From assembly GCF_001718315.1 (NCBI RefSeq), contig NZ_CP013363.1, positions 1,302,001-1,366,000 on the forward strand: 64,000 nt of DNA. The letters are read 5' to 3'. Made by a program: the position numbers and the translations under genes. This document shows positions 9,849 through 18,286 of this stretch, one piece after another (position 1 is the stretch's first letter; each line of letters starts with the position of its first letter). The stretch comes from Burkholderia diffusa. Its GTDB lineage: Bacteria > Pseudomonadota > Gammaproteobacteria > Burkholderiales > Burkholderiaceae. The notes under the pieces were generated by a model. It was not told the origin of the DNA and made no database searches. It worked only from the letters and a program-made list of their open reading frames with translations.

Positions 9849-10880
9849 ATGTCACTTGCAGGCAAGAAGATCACCGTCCACGACATGTCGTTGCGCGACG
9901 GAATGCATCCGAAACGTCACCAGATCACGCTCGACCAGATGCGCAACATCGCGCGCGGGCTCGATGCGGCCGGCGTGCCGCTGATCGAGGTCACGCACGG
10001 CGACGGGCTCGGCGGCGCATCGGTCAACTACGGCTTTCCCGCGCATACCGACGAGGCGTACCTGAGCTCCGTCATCCCCGAACTGAAGCAAGCGAAGGTG
10101 TCGGCGCTGCTGCTGCCCGGCATCGGCACCGTCGAGCACTTGCGCATGGCGCACGAACTCGGCGTCGGCACGATCCGCGTGGCCACCCACTGCACCGAAG
10201 CGGACGTGTCGGAACAGCACATCGGCCTTGCGCGCACGCTCGGACTCGATACGGTCGGATTCCTGATGATGGCGCACATGTCGTCGCCCGAGCAGCTCGT
10301 CGTGCAGGCGAAGCTGATGGAGTCATACGGCGCGAACTGCATCTACATCACCGATTCGGCAGGCCACATGCTGCCCAACGACGTGACCGCGCGGATCGGC
10401 CAGGTGCGCGCCGCGCTGAAGCCGGAGACGGAACTCGGCTTCCACGGCCACCACAACCTCGCGATGGGCGTCGCGAACTCGATCGCGGCGGTCGCTGCCG
10501 GCGCGAACCGGATCGACGCGGCTGCGGCCGGCCTCGGCGCGGGCGCGGGCAATACGCCGATGGAAGTGTTCGTCGCGGTGTGCGACCGGATGGGGATCGA
10601 GACGGGTGTCGACGTGTTCGCGATTTCCGACGTCGCCGAGGATCTCGTCGTGCCGATCATGGACGCGCCGATCCGCCTCGACCGCGATGCGCTGACGCTC
10701 GGCTATGCGGGCGTCTATTCGTCGTTCCTGCTGTTCGCGAAGCGCGCGGAAGCGAAATACGGGATTCCGGCGCGCGACATTCTCGTCGAACTGGGCCGCC
10801 AGCGACTCGTCGGCGGGCAGGAGGACATGATCGAGGATGCGGCGCTGACGATGGCGCGGGCGCGGGCGGCGGCGGCCTGA
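9849..10880 (+). CDS. hsaF: 4-hydroxy-2-oxovalerate aldolase (HsaF/BphI type)
   Basis: Class II pyruvate aldolase of 343 residues (HMGL/DmpG family). It cleaves 4-hydroxy-2-oxo acids into pyruvate and an aldehyde passed to HsaG. Motifs are [16 protein letters not shown] (residues 11-26, catalytic Arg and metal Asp), [21 protein letters not shown] and the metal-binding [23 protein letters not shown] precedes the ATG by 9 bases. It is the last gene of the plus-strand block and is followed by a strong hairpin terminator. Confidence 0.95.
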   Translation: MSLAGKKITVHDMSLRDGMHPKRHQITLDQMRNIARGLDAAGVPLIEVTHGDGLGGASVNYGFPAHTDEAYLSSVIPELKQAKVSALLLPGIGTVEHLRMAHELGVGTIRVATHCTEADVSEQHIGLARTLGLDTVGFLMMAHMSSPEQLVVQAKLMESYGANCIYITDSAGHMLPNDVTARIGQVRAALKPETELGFHGHHNLAMGVANSIAAVAAGANRIDAAAAGLGAGAGNTPMEVFVAVCDRMGIETGVDVFAISDVAEDLVVPIMDAPIRLDRDALTLGYAGVYSSFLLFAKRAEAKYGIPARDILVELGRQRLVGGQEDMIEDAALTMARARAAAA

Positions 10881-10918
10881 GCGCCCGCCCCCTGCCGGCG
10901 TTGCCGGCCGTCGCAATG

Positions 10919-10950
10919 AAAAACGCGGAGCCTCGTGCTCCGCGTTTTTT
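10919..10950. terminator. Bidirectional intrinsic terminator between convergent operons
   Basis: AAACGCGGAGC (10921-10931) and GCTCCGCGTTT (10937-10947) form an 11-bp perfect stem with a 5-base loop. It is flanked by A-residues on one side and six T on the other, so it can terminate hsaF on the plus strand and the SDR gene on the minus strand. Confidence 0.9.
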
Positions 10951-10982
10951 CGTTGTTGGATCGACCGAAGGCAACGCGATCC

Positions 10983-11789
10983 TCAGAAGCGCTGCGACGG
11001 AATGTTGCCGCCGTCCACGATCAGTTCCGTGCCGGTCACGTAGCTCGCCTCTTCGGACATCAGGAATCGTGCCACGCGGCCGATCTCGGCCGGATCGCCG
11101 AGCCGGCCCAGCATGATGCGCCGCTCGAAGGTACCGGCGGGCAACGCGTCGACGGCCGGCTGGATCATCGGCGTCAGGATCTGGCCCGGCGAGATCGCGT
11201 TCACGCGGATGCCGTCGTTGCCGAGTCCGTCGGCGAGCGAACGGACCAGCGCGAGCACCCCGCCCTTCGATGCCGTGTAGGCCGGAATCAACCCATTGCC
11301 GAGCGTCGCGTTGATCGACGCGATCGCGACGACCGACGAGCCGCGCTGCGCGCGCAGGTCCGGCAGCATCGCCTGAACGAGCAGCGCGAGCGCACGCAGG
11401 TTCACGTCGACCACGGCGTCCCAGCGCGCTTCGGTCAGCGCGTCGATGCCGCTCTGATCGACCACGCCCGCCGCGTGCACGAGGCCCCCGAGCGTCGGCA
11501 ACGCGGCGCGCGTCGCGTCCAGCGCATCGTCGATCTGGCGGGCTTCGCGCAGGTCGACGCCGATACCGAAGGTCGGCACGCCGTAGCGCTCGGCGAGTTG
11601 CCCCGCCACGTCGCCGGCCTTGTCTGCCTGGATATCCCAGATCGCGATCGGGCGGCCGACCGCCGCGAGCGCTTCCGCGCATGCGTGGCCGATGCCCGAT
11701 GCGCCGCCCGTCACGACGACACCGGTGGCGGGTGCGTCCAGTGCAATGCGCGATACGTCGCCATGCGCGGAAGAAGTTTGAATCGTCAT
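10983..11789 (-). CDS. SDR family oxidoreductase
   Basis: Short-chain dehydrogenase of 268 residues. It has VVVTGGASGIGHACAEAL near residue 23, the catalytic IASINATLGNGLIPAYTASK and the C-terminal YVTGTELIVDGGNIPSQRF. AGGAGACAGCAG precedes the ATG. It is the last gene of the minus-strand block 10983-17945 that also holds a Rieske oxygenase, a SnoaL-like protein and an Old Yellow Enzyme. It is probably a hydroxysteroid dehydrogenase; the substrate position is not readable from sequence. Confidence 0.9.
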   Translation of the reverse strand: MTIQTSSAHGDVSRIALDAPATGVVVTGGASGIGHACAEALAAVGRPIAIWDIQADKAGDVAGQLAERYGVPTFGIGVDLREARQIDDALDATRAALPTLGGLVHAAGVVDQSGIDALTEARWDAVVDVNLRALALLVQAMLPDLRAQRGSSVVAIASINATLGNGLIPAYTASKGGVLALVRSLADGLGNDGIRVNAISPGQILTPMIQPAVDALPAGTFERRIMLGRLGDPAEIGRVARFLMSEEASYVTGTELIVDGGNIPSQRF

Positions 11790-11832
11790 CTGCTGTCTCC
11801 TGTGTCGAGTATGTTATGTCGATGGTCGCGCG

Positions 11833-13416
11833 TCATGCCGCATCCCGGCCGGCCATTTCACGCAGCGCCTGCTTCAATATCTTGCCCGATGCGTTAAGCG
11901 GTAGCGCGTCGACGAACGCAATGCCGCGCGGCACCTTGTAGTTCGCCATCCGTGTGCGGCACCACGCGGCGAGCGTCGGCTCGTCGAGCACCGCGCCCGC
12001 GCGCGGCACGACGAACGCGTGGCCGGCTTCGCCGAGCCGCTCGTGCGGCACGCCGATCACCGCGACCTGCGCGACATCCGGATGCGCAGCGATCATGTTC
12101 TCGATTTCCGCCGGATAGCAGTTGAATCCGCCGACGATGAACATGTCCTTCAACCGGTCGGTAATGCGCAGGTAACCGCGTTCGTCGAGCACGCCCACGT
12201 CACCCGTATGCAGCCAGCCGTTCTCGTCGATCGCATCGCGGGTCGCGCCATCGTCGTCGAGGTAGCCCTGCATCACGTTGAAGCCGCGAATCAGGATCTC
12301 GCCCGGTGTCCCGACCGGCACATCGGCCCCTGCCTCGTCGACGCATCGCAGTTCGATCCCCGGCAACGGATGGCCGCAGGTCGCCGCGGCGACCTGCTCG
12401 TCGTCGCCGGCGCGGCAGACTGTCGCGAGCCCGCAGCACTCGGTCAGCCCGTATGCGGTCAGCACCGACGCGAAGCCGAGCCGGTCGCGCATCCGCGCGA
12501 TCAGGTCGGGCGCGACATTCGCCGCGCCGGTGACCGCTACGCGCAACGACGACCGGTCGAAGCGGTCGAGACCCGGATGCGCGAGCAGGCTCAAGTAGAG
12601 CGTCGGCGAACCGGGCAGGAAGGTCACGCGTTCGTCCGCAATGCGGCGCAGCACCGTTTCGGCATCGAACGTCGCCTGTGGCAGGATCGTCGCGCCGCGA
12701 ATCAGCGCGGCGAGCCAGCCGGCCTTGTAACCGAACGCATGAAAGAACGGATTGACGATCAGGTAGCGATCGCCAGCCTGCAGCCCGACGAGCGTCGACC
12801 ATTGGTCGAATGCGGCCAGGTTCTGCCCGTGCGCGGTCACGACGCCCTTCGGTCGGCCGGTCGTGCCGGAAGTGAAGAGCACGTCCGATGGCGCATGCGG
12901 TCCGATGGCGGCGATCCGTGCGTCGAGCACGGCTTCGGGAACGGCCTCGGCGCGAGCGACGAACGCGTCCCAGCCTGCCGCGCCGCCCTGCGGATCGCGC
13001 AGCACGACCATGTGCCGCAGGGACGGCAGCGCATGCCCGGTGAGCATGTCCGGGTAGCGCACGTCGAGAAATTCGCCGATCGAGAACAGCACGCGCGCGC
13101 AGCTGCGATTCAGGATGTCCGCGGCTTCGTCGCCCTTGAGCCGCGTGTTCAACGGCACCAGCGCGGCGCCCGCGAAATGGATGCCCAGCGCGGCGACGAT
13201 CCACTCGTGCACGTTCGGCGCCCAGATGGCGACGCGCTCGCCCGGCTGCACGCCGAGTGCGATCAGCGCACGGGCCGCACGGCGGGCCGCGTCGTAAAGT
13301 GCCGCGTAATCGATGGAGGAACCATCATCGACGATCGCCACTTGCGTCGCGTAACGGCGCGCGGATGCGGCCAGCATCGCGGGAATCGTCGACGGCGCTG
13401 GAAGCATTGAGGTCAC
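11833..13416 (-). CDS. FadD3-like acyl-CoA synthetase (AMP-forming)
   Basis: ANL-superfamily CoA ligase of 527 residues. The GTG start at 13416 overlaps the stop of the upstream OYE gene (GTGA) and has GGAG six bases upstream; an ATG three codons later is an alternative. Motifs are the P-loop LFTSGTTGRPKGV near residue 190, TAYGLTECCG, GWLHTGDVG, the hinge IKDMF-like LKDMFIVGGFNCYP and the catalytic Lys in NASGKILKQAL. It is closely similar throughout to the second ligase at 50973-52565, so the two are paralogues. FadD3 activates the steroid C/D-ring propionate HIP. This copy may take a hydroxylated variant or a side-chain acid instead. Confidence 0.88.
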   Translation of the reverse strand: MTSMLPAPSTIPAMLAASARRYATQVAIVDDGSSIDYAALYDAARRAARALIALGVQPGERVAIWAPNVHEWIVAALGIHFAGAALVPLNTRLKGDEAADILNRSCARVLFSIGEFLDVRYPDMLTGHALPSLRHMVVLRDPQGGAAGWDAFVARAEAVPEAVLDARIAAIGPHAPSDVLFTSGTTGRPKGVVTAHGQNLAAFDQWSTLVGLQAGDRYLIVNPFFHAFGYKAGWLAALIRGATILPQATFDAETVLRRIADERVTFLPGSPTLYLSLLAHPGLDRFDRSSLRVAVTGAANVAPDLIARMRDRLGFASVLTAYGLTECCGLATVCRAGDDEQVAAATCGHPLPGIELRCVDEAGADVPVGTPGEILIRGFNVMQGYLDDDGATRDAIDENGWLHTGDVGVLDERGYLRITDRLKDMFIVGGFNCYPAEIENMIAAHPDVAQVAVIGVPHERLGEAGHAFVVPRAGAVLDEPTLAAWCRTRMANYKVPRGIAFVDALPLNASGKILKQALREMAGRDAA

Positions 13417-14519
13417 GGGGCACTCCGTTGGATGTGAGCAACGCCCGCGGCAGATGCGGCGAACGGCGGATAATCGGTGAAGCCGCGCGCGCCGGGCGTA
13501 TACAACGTGGCGCGATCAAACGCGGCGAGCGGCGCGCCGTCGCGCAAGCGGGCGACGAGGTCGGGGTTCGCGATGAAATGCCGCGCGAACGACACGGCGT
13601 TGGCGTGGCCGGCTGCCAGCACGTTGGTCGCGCTGCGCGCGTCGAATCCGTCGTTCGCGATCAGCGCGCCACGAAAATGCCGGCGAGCGAGCGCGAACGC
13701 ATCGAGTCGACGGTCCGGCGAACGGCTCACGTGCAGATACGCGAGCCCGAGCGGTGCCACCGCATCGAGCAAGGTGCCGTACGTCAGCGCGGGATCGTCG
13801 TCTTGCATGTCGTTGTACGGATTGCCGGGGCAGATCCGCAGCCCGACCCGCTGCGCGCCGATCGCGCCGGCCATCGCCTCGAGCGCTTCGATCGTGAAAC
13901 GGGCGCGGCGCGCCGGCGAGCCACCGTAGTCGTCGGTGCGGCGGTTCGAGCAGGCGAGCAGGAACTGCATCGGCAAATAGCCGCTGCTCGCGTGCAGCTC
14001 GACGCCGTCGAAGCCGGCGGCACGCGCGTTGACGGCCGCCTGCCGGAAACTGTCGATCACGCCGGGAATCTCCGCACGGGCGAGCGCGCGCGGCAGGTCC
14101 GTCGGCACCTGGCCGTGCCCGTCCGCGTGAATCGTGCCGCTCGCACGCAGCGCGGACGGGGCGACGGTCTCGGCTTGCGCCCCCTTGTTCAAGTACGACG
14201 CGACACGCCCCACGTGCATCAGCTGGAGCACGATGCGGCCGTTCGCGCGGTGCACGGCGTCGGTCACGCGCCGCCACGCGTCGATCTGGACTTGCGTCGC
14301 AATACCGGGCGTGCGGCAGTAGCCCTTGCCGTCGGCATGCGGGTACGTTCCTTCCGCGACGATCAACCCGGCGCCCGCGCGCTGCGCGTAGTACGCCACG
14401 TGGAGGTCGCCGGGCGCGTCGTGCTCGTCCGCGCGGCTGCGCGTCATCGGCGCCATCACGATGCGGTTTGGCATCGTGATGGCGCCGATGCGCACGGGTT
14501 CGAAAAGTGGCTTGGTCAT
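13413..14519 (-). CDS. NADH:flavin oxidoreductase (Old Yellow Enzyme family)
   Basis: OYE-family FMN ene-reductase of 368 residues, TIM barrel. The N-terminus MTKPLFEPVRIGAITMPNRI, the segment LQLMHVGRVA, the motif ELHASSGYLPMQFLLACSNR and RTDDYGG are diagnostic. It reduces activated C=C bonds of enones. It is next to a SnoaL/BaiE-like dehydratase (22 bp upstream) and two SDRs. In bile-acid 7-dehydroxylation, dehydration by BaiE or Hsh2 produces a conjugated double bond that a flavin ene-reductase removes. This pairing suggests the OYE reduces a delta-6 or similar steroid alkene, which is inference from context. Confidence 0.9.
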   Translation of the reverse strand: MTKPLFEPVRIGAITMPNRIVMAPMTRSRADEHDAPGDLHVAYYAQRAGAGLIVAEGTYPHADGKGYCRTPGIATQVQIDAWRRVTDAVHRANGRIVLQLMHVGRVASYLNKGAQAETVAPSALRASGTIHADGHGQVPTDLPRALARAEIPGVIDSFRQAAVNARAAGFDGVELHASSGYLPMQFLLACSNRRTDDYGGSPARRARFTIEALEAMAGAIGAQRVGLRICPGNPYNDMQDDDPALTYGTLLDAVAPLGLAYLHVSRSPDRRLDAFALARRHFRGALIANDGFDARSATNVLAAGHANAVSFARHFIANPDLVARLRDGAPLAAFDRATLYTPGARGFTDYPPFAASAAGVAHIQRSAP

Positions 14520-14541
14520 CAGTCAGGCCTCCGTGCGGGCG

Positions 14542-15165
14542 TCAGCGCGTGCGAATCTTCGGGAACGCCGAGCCGCGTCGCATCGTCGCGAGGAATGCAT
14601 TGAGCGGCGCCGGCGGCGCGACGTCGGGCAGCCCGTCCGGCTTGCCGTTCCAGAACGCCTTCCACGATGGCCACAGCGCATGCCATGACCCGTCATACGG
14701 CTCCCGCCCCGGCCAGCGCATCTTGCGCTCGCCGATCGGTGGGCGGTTCAGGTCGGATGCATACAGGTAGCACGGGTAACGCCGGCGGAAATACCAGCGC
14801 CCGTCGATCCGTTCGTAATCGTCCCAGTACAGCATCTGCATCACGACCCACTCGGGGCCAGTCTCGTGCTCGTTCTTCGAATAGACCACGCCGCTCGCGT
14901 GGTCGGCATCCGAGAACTCGATGACGTGGCCGCCGATGTGATGCGACGTGACGGTGAACTGGTGCCGCAAGGTGTCGTCGATCCAGCGTTTCAGATACGC
15001 GCGCCCGACCTCGTCCTTGCTGACCGCGACGTCCTCGGGGAAGAGGTTCGTCCATGCGTCGAGATCGCGCATGTCGAGCGCGAGCGCGTATTGCGCGGGC
15101 AACATCCGGATTGCCTCGATGGATTCGAGCCGGTCGATCCGCGCGAGCAGGGTCGTGTCGTTCAT
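14542..15165 (-). CDS. SnoaL-like (NTF2 fold) protein, possible steroid dehydratase of BaiE/Hsh2 type
   Basis: 207-residue protein of the nuclear-transport-factor-2/SnoaL-like fold. The ATG at 15165 overlaps the stop of the upstream SDR (ATGA). Tyr26 and Asp31 in QYALALD have the same five-residue spacing as the catalytic Tyr and Asp of bile-acid 7-alpha-dehydratase BaiE, and His80 in GGHVIEF sits where BaiE has its catalytic His (GHTPEI context recalled from the family). It is some 40 residues longer than BaiE, with a Trp-rich C-terminal tail (SWHALWPSWKAFW). Dehydration of a hydroxysteroid is the favoured role. Many SnoaL-like dioxygenase-associated and unknown proteins share the Tyr/Asp pattern, so this is not certain. 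Confidence 0.85.
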   Translation of the reverse strand: MNDTTLLARIDRLESIEAIRMLPAQYALALDMRDLDAWTNLFPEDVAVSKDEVGRAYLKRWIDDTLRHQFTVTSHHIGGHVIEFSDADHASGVVYSKNEHETGPEWVVMQMLYWDDYERIDGRWYFRRRYPCYLYASDLNRPPIGERKMRWPGREPYDGSWHALWPSWKAFWNGKPDGLPDVAPPAPLNAFLATMRRGSAFPKIRTR

Positions 15166-16013
15166 CGTGCGGGTGCTCCGGCCGGATCGGGTTGCGGTTC
15201 GCTTTGCGCGCGCCGTTCGGCGGACGTATCCGACACGTAGTCGGTCGCGCCGACGTCGAGCCGGCAGGTCTTGCCGCCGTCGACGACGAGGCTCTGGCCG
15301 GTGATGTACGACGCTTCGTCGGATGCCAGAAACAGGATCGCGTCCGCGACCTCGCGCGGCTCGCCGATGCGCCGCATCGGCGCCGCGCGCGCGGTGCCGT
15401 CGCGCATTGCGTCGTCCTGCAGCGCCTCGCGCGTGCCCTCGCTCCATACCACGCCCGGAATCACGACGTTCACGCGGATCCCGTCGGCAGCGCCTTCGAG
15501 CGCAACCGCGCGGCTGAAATTGAGCACGCCGGCTTTCGCCGCGCCGTATGCTGACAAGCCGGGGCTGCCGAGCAGTCCCACGACCGAGCCGAGATTGACG
15601 ATTGCGCCGCCGCCCTGCCGCTTCATCACACGCATCGCTGCGCGCGTGCCGAAGAACGCGACGTCGAGCGAGCCGCGCAGGCAGCGGTGCCAGTCTTCCG
15701 TGCTCACCTGGTCGACGAGTCCCCACGTGTAGTTCACCGCGTTGTTCACCATCACGTCGAGGCGGCCGAAACGCCCGAGCGTCGCATCGACCGCGCGGCC
15801 GACCGATGCCTCGTCGGTCACGTCGGCCTGGATCCATCCGGCTTCGCCGCCCGCCGCGACGATTTCGCGCGCCACCTGCTCGAGCGGCTCGCGACGCCGG
15901 CCGCACAGCATCACGCGCGCGCCCTCCGCCGCGAAACGCCGCGCCGTCGCCGCGCCGATCCCCGTACCCGCGCCGCTGATCAGCGCGGTCTTGTCTTGCA
16001 AACGTCCTGCCAT
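15162..16013 (-). CDS. SDR family oxidoreductase
   Basis: Short-chain dehydrogenase of 283 residues: LISGAGTGIGAATARRF near residue 10, DVMVNNAVN (Ala-Val instead of the usual Ala-Gly after NN), the catalytic NLGSVVGLLGSPGLSAYGAAK and YITGQSLVVDGGKT. A C-terminal extension of about 35 residues, rich in Ala, Gln and Arg, follows the usual end. It is translationally coupled to the downstream SnoaL-like gene by a 4-bp overlap and lies 9 bp after another SDR. A hydroxysteroid dehydrogenase that prepares the substrate for the dehydratase would fit the arrangement. Confidence 0.9.
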   Translation of the reverse strand: MAGRLQDKTALISGAGTGIGAATARRFAAEGARVMLCGRRREPLEQVAREIVAAGGEAGWIQADVTDEASVGRAVDATLGRFGRLDVMVNNAVNYTWGLVDQVSTEDWHRCLRGSLDVAFFGTRAAMRVMKRQGGGAIVNLGSVVGLLGSPGLSAYGAAKAGVLNFSRAVALEGAADGIRVNVVIPGVVWSEGTREALQDDAMRDGTARAAPMRRIGEPREVADAILFLASDEASYITGQSLVVDGGKTCRLDVGATDYVSDTSAERRAQSEPQPDPAGAPAR

Positions 16014-16022
16014 CGTTGTCTC

Positions 16023-16850
16023 CTAGATCATGTACATGCCGCCGCTGACCGACAGCGTCTGCCCGGTCATCTGCCGGGCATCGTCGGACGCGAGGTAAAG
16101 GATCGAGCGCGCGATGTCGTCCGGTTCGGCCATACGGCCGAGCGGAATCGCGCGTTCGAGTTCGCGCGCCCACTCGTCGGGAATCGACTGCATCATTGGC
16201 GTGCGGGTCGGGCCCGGGCAGATCGCATTCACGCGAATGCCGCGCGGGCCGAGATCGCGCGCGAGACAGCGCGTCAGCCCGAGGATCGCGGCCTTCGACG
16301 CGCAATAGGCCGGCGGCCCTTCGCCGGACAGCGCCGACACGCTCGCGATGTTGACGATCGCGCCGCGCACGCCCGAGCCGATCATCAGCCGCACCGCCGC
16401 GCGCGAGCAGAAGAACGTGCCGTTCAGGTTGATGTCGACGATGCGGCGCCAGCCCGCGTCGGTGAGGTCGACGATCGTGTCGGAAAACACCGTCGGCATT
16501 TCGCCGCTCGCCAGTTGCTGCGCACGCTGCGCAATGCGCTGCTGCGCGAGCTCGAAGCCGTCGCCCGGTACCTGCCCCGCGCCCGCGTTGTTGACCAGCA
16601 CGTCGAGCCGCCCGTAGCGCCGGCCGATCGCGTCGAACAGCTTGCCGACCGCGCCGCTGTCGGCCACGTCGCACGCATGCGCCAGCCCCGTCCCGGCCGC
16701 CCGTGCAAGGGCAATCGTCTCTTCCGCGCGCTTGCCGTCGAGATCGGCCGCAACCACCGTCGCGCCGCGCGCAGCGAACAGGAGCGCGGTCGCGCGTCCC
16801 ATCCCCGAACCGGCGCCCGTGACGAGCACCACCTTGTGCTTGAATGGCAT
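16023..16850 (-). CDS. SDR family oxidoreductase with an insertion after the NNAG motif
   Basis: Short-chain dehydrogenase of 275 residues with VLVTGAGSGMGRATALLF (residues 8-25), NNAG at 87-90, catalytic NIASVSALSGEGPPAYCASK and the C-terminal MTGQTLSVSGGMYMI. Between NNAG and DLTDAGWRRIVDINLNG there are about 38 residues (GQVPGDGFELAQQRIAQRAQ and so on), roughly 20-25 more than in a standard SDR. This suggests a lid or oligomer contact next to the active site. It is the second gene of the Rieske-led operon. The substrate is probably a hydroxysteroid, by context. Confidence 0.9.
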   Translation of the reverse strand: MPFKHKVVLVTGAGSGMGRATALLFAARGATVVAADLDGKRAEETIALARAAGTGLAHACDVADSGAVGKLFDAIGRRYGRLDVLVNNAGAGQVPGDGFELAQQRIAQRAQQLASGEMPTVFSDTIVDLTDAGWRRIVDINLNGTFFCSRAAVRLMIGSGVRGAIVNIASVSALSGEGPPAYCASKAAILGLTRCLARDLGPRGIRVNAICPGPTRTPMMQSIPDEWARELERAIPLGRMAEPDDIARSILYLASDDARQMTGQTLSVSGGMYMI

Positions 16851-16862
16851 GGTCGACCTCCT

Positions 16863-17945
16863 TCAGATCGTGTGAAGCCGGCTGGCCGCAAGCGGCGGCA
16901 CGTCGTCCAGCGTGCGCCACGCGCCGTGTTGCCATTCGAATACCTTCTTGCGGTCAAGGTCGCTGGGCAGCTTCGCGACGTCGGTGTAGAACTGCCGGTA
17001 CCAGTCGCGCAACTGGTAGATCGGGCCGTCGCCTTCGCACAGCACCGGGAAATCGATTCGCGTCTTGTTGTGCCAGATCTCGACGTCCTGGAAGAACGAG
17101 CGGTGCGCCTGCTCGATGTACGCGTTCGCGATCGCGCGGTTTGCGTCGTCGGACAGCGCCGGATCCTTGCGGATCATCACGCCGTAGCGCAGATCGAAGC
17201 TGTGCTGGTCGATCGGCACGTGGCAGTTGAGCAGGATGCTGTCGACCGCGCGGCCGTCGACGTCGGCCGTCATCCGCGTGATGTGATACGCGGGCCCGAA
17301 ATACGCGCTGTCCGCGACGAGCCCGTTGCCGAGCAGCTCGCTCCGGCCGCCGCGAAACATCTGGTAGCCGGTATGGCCGACGAAGGTGTTGCAGAAGTAG
17401 TTCGCCGGCGAGCCGTGGACCGGGCCGAAATGGGCGACGTCCGCGAGGTTGTCGACGAGTTCGCGACAGTTCGTGTGGATCGTCATCTTGCGAACCGCCC
17501 ACGGCGTCCATTCGCCGGAGGAGCACGCGCCGATGCGTGGAATCGCGACGTGCGCAGGCGGCTCGCCGCGTTCGTGGTCGTGCCAGACGAACAGCAACGC
17601 GTTCTGCTCGCAGGTGTGCCACGAGAGGATTCGCGCCTTGGGCGGCACGCGGGTTGCATACGGCACGTGCTCGCAGGTGCCGTCGCCGCCCCAGCGCCAG
17701 TGATGGAACGGGCAGACGAGCGTGTTGCCGCGCACCTCGCCCTTCGACAGGTCGGCGCCCATGTGCGGACACCATGCGTCGACGATCCGGATCGCGCCGT
17801 CGTCGCCCGCGAACGCGACGAGCTGCGTGCCGAAGATGTCGAGCCGGTGCGGCTTGCCGTCCCGATAGCCGGCGGCGATCCCGAGGCAATGCCAGCCGCG
17901 CGCATACCGGTCGCCCGCCGTCCCGGCGGCGTGGTGCAGTTCCAT
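16863..17945 (-). CDS. Rieske non-heme iron oxygenase, 3-ketosteroid 9-alpha-hydroxylase KshA-like
   Basis: Oxygenase of 360 residues from the ATG at 17945 (GGAGGGAACAC upstream). The Rieske 2Fe-2S motif is CPHMGADL...CPFHHWRWGGDG (residues about 64-90). The mononuclear iron region is NCRELVDNLADVAHFGPVHG (two His plus acid), with FFQDVEIWHNKTRIDFP later. These match KshA in order and wording. It is one of two KshA-type genes (the other is at 24454-25533), while only one reductase, KshB at 52606-53655, is present. This copy heads the operon with SDRs, SnoaL, OYE and FadD and is divergent from a LuxR regulator, so it may hydroxylate a modified substrate. Confidence 0.92.
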   Translation of the reverse strand: MELHHAAGTAGDRYARGWHCLGIAAGYRDGKPHRLDIFGTQLVAFAGDDGAIRIVDAWCPHMGADLSKGEVRGNTLVCPFHHWRWGGDGTCEHVPYATRVPPKARILSWHTCEQNALLFVWHDHERGEPPAHVAIPRIGACSSGEWTPWAVRKMTIHTNCRELVDNLADVAHFGPVHGSPANYFCNTFVGHTGYQMFRGGRSELLGNGLVADSAYFGPAYHITRMTADVDGRAVDSILLNCHVPIDQHSFDLRYGVMIRKDPALSDDANRAIANAYIEQAHRSFFQDVEIWHNKTRIDFPVLCEGDGPIYQLRDWYRQFYTDVAKLPSDLDRKKVFEWQHGAWRTLDDVPPLAASRLHTI

Positions 17946-18286
17946 GTGTTCCCTCCGTGATCGAATCGTATGCGGGCCCATTGTGGGAACCGGGTCCCGG
18001 CCGAACATACTCCGGACGGACGAGATCGCCGCCCGCGCGTGAATCCGGCGCGAGTTCGTGCGCGGAACGGAGCTCAACAACCCCGGTTTGGACTAGAAAA
18101 CGCATCCCGCCGCATCGGTCGCACGGCGGGTGCCGCGCATCTCGACCGCCGGACCGACGAGCCGCCACCGTCGCTCGACGAAGCTAGTGGCACGCACGCA
18201 TTCACGTCACCGCTTGCGTACGGCAACATCGCGATATCGCCCGCCGCCCTCGAAGGCGACTCAACGACAGGACAGGAGACACCGCA
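17946..18286. promoter_or_regulatory. Divergent intergenic region, KshA-like operon / LuxR regulator
   Basis: 341 bp without a gene between two divergent starts. It holds the ribosome sites GGAGG (KshA side) and AGGAGACACCGCA (LuxR side). A GGGAACCGGGTCCC palindrome-like element lies near 17986-17999. Both promoters and a regulator site are expected here, but no consensus -35/-10 pair was convincing. Confidence 0.5.

Noticed and set aside
15687-17960. 757-codon open frame on the plus strand opposite the SDR/Rieske genes
   Set aside because: Antisense shadow of high-GC genes; Arg/Val/Asp-rich without any domain, while the minus strand carries clear enzymes.
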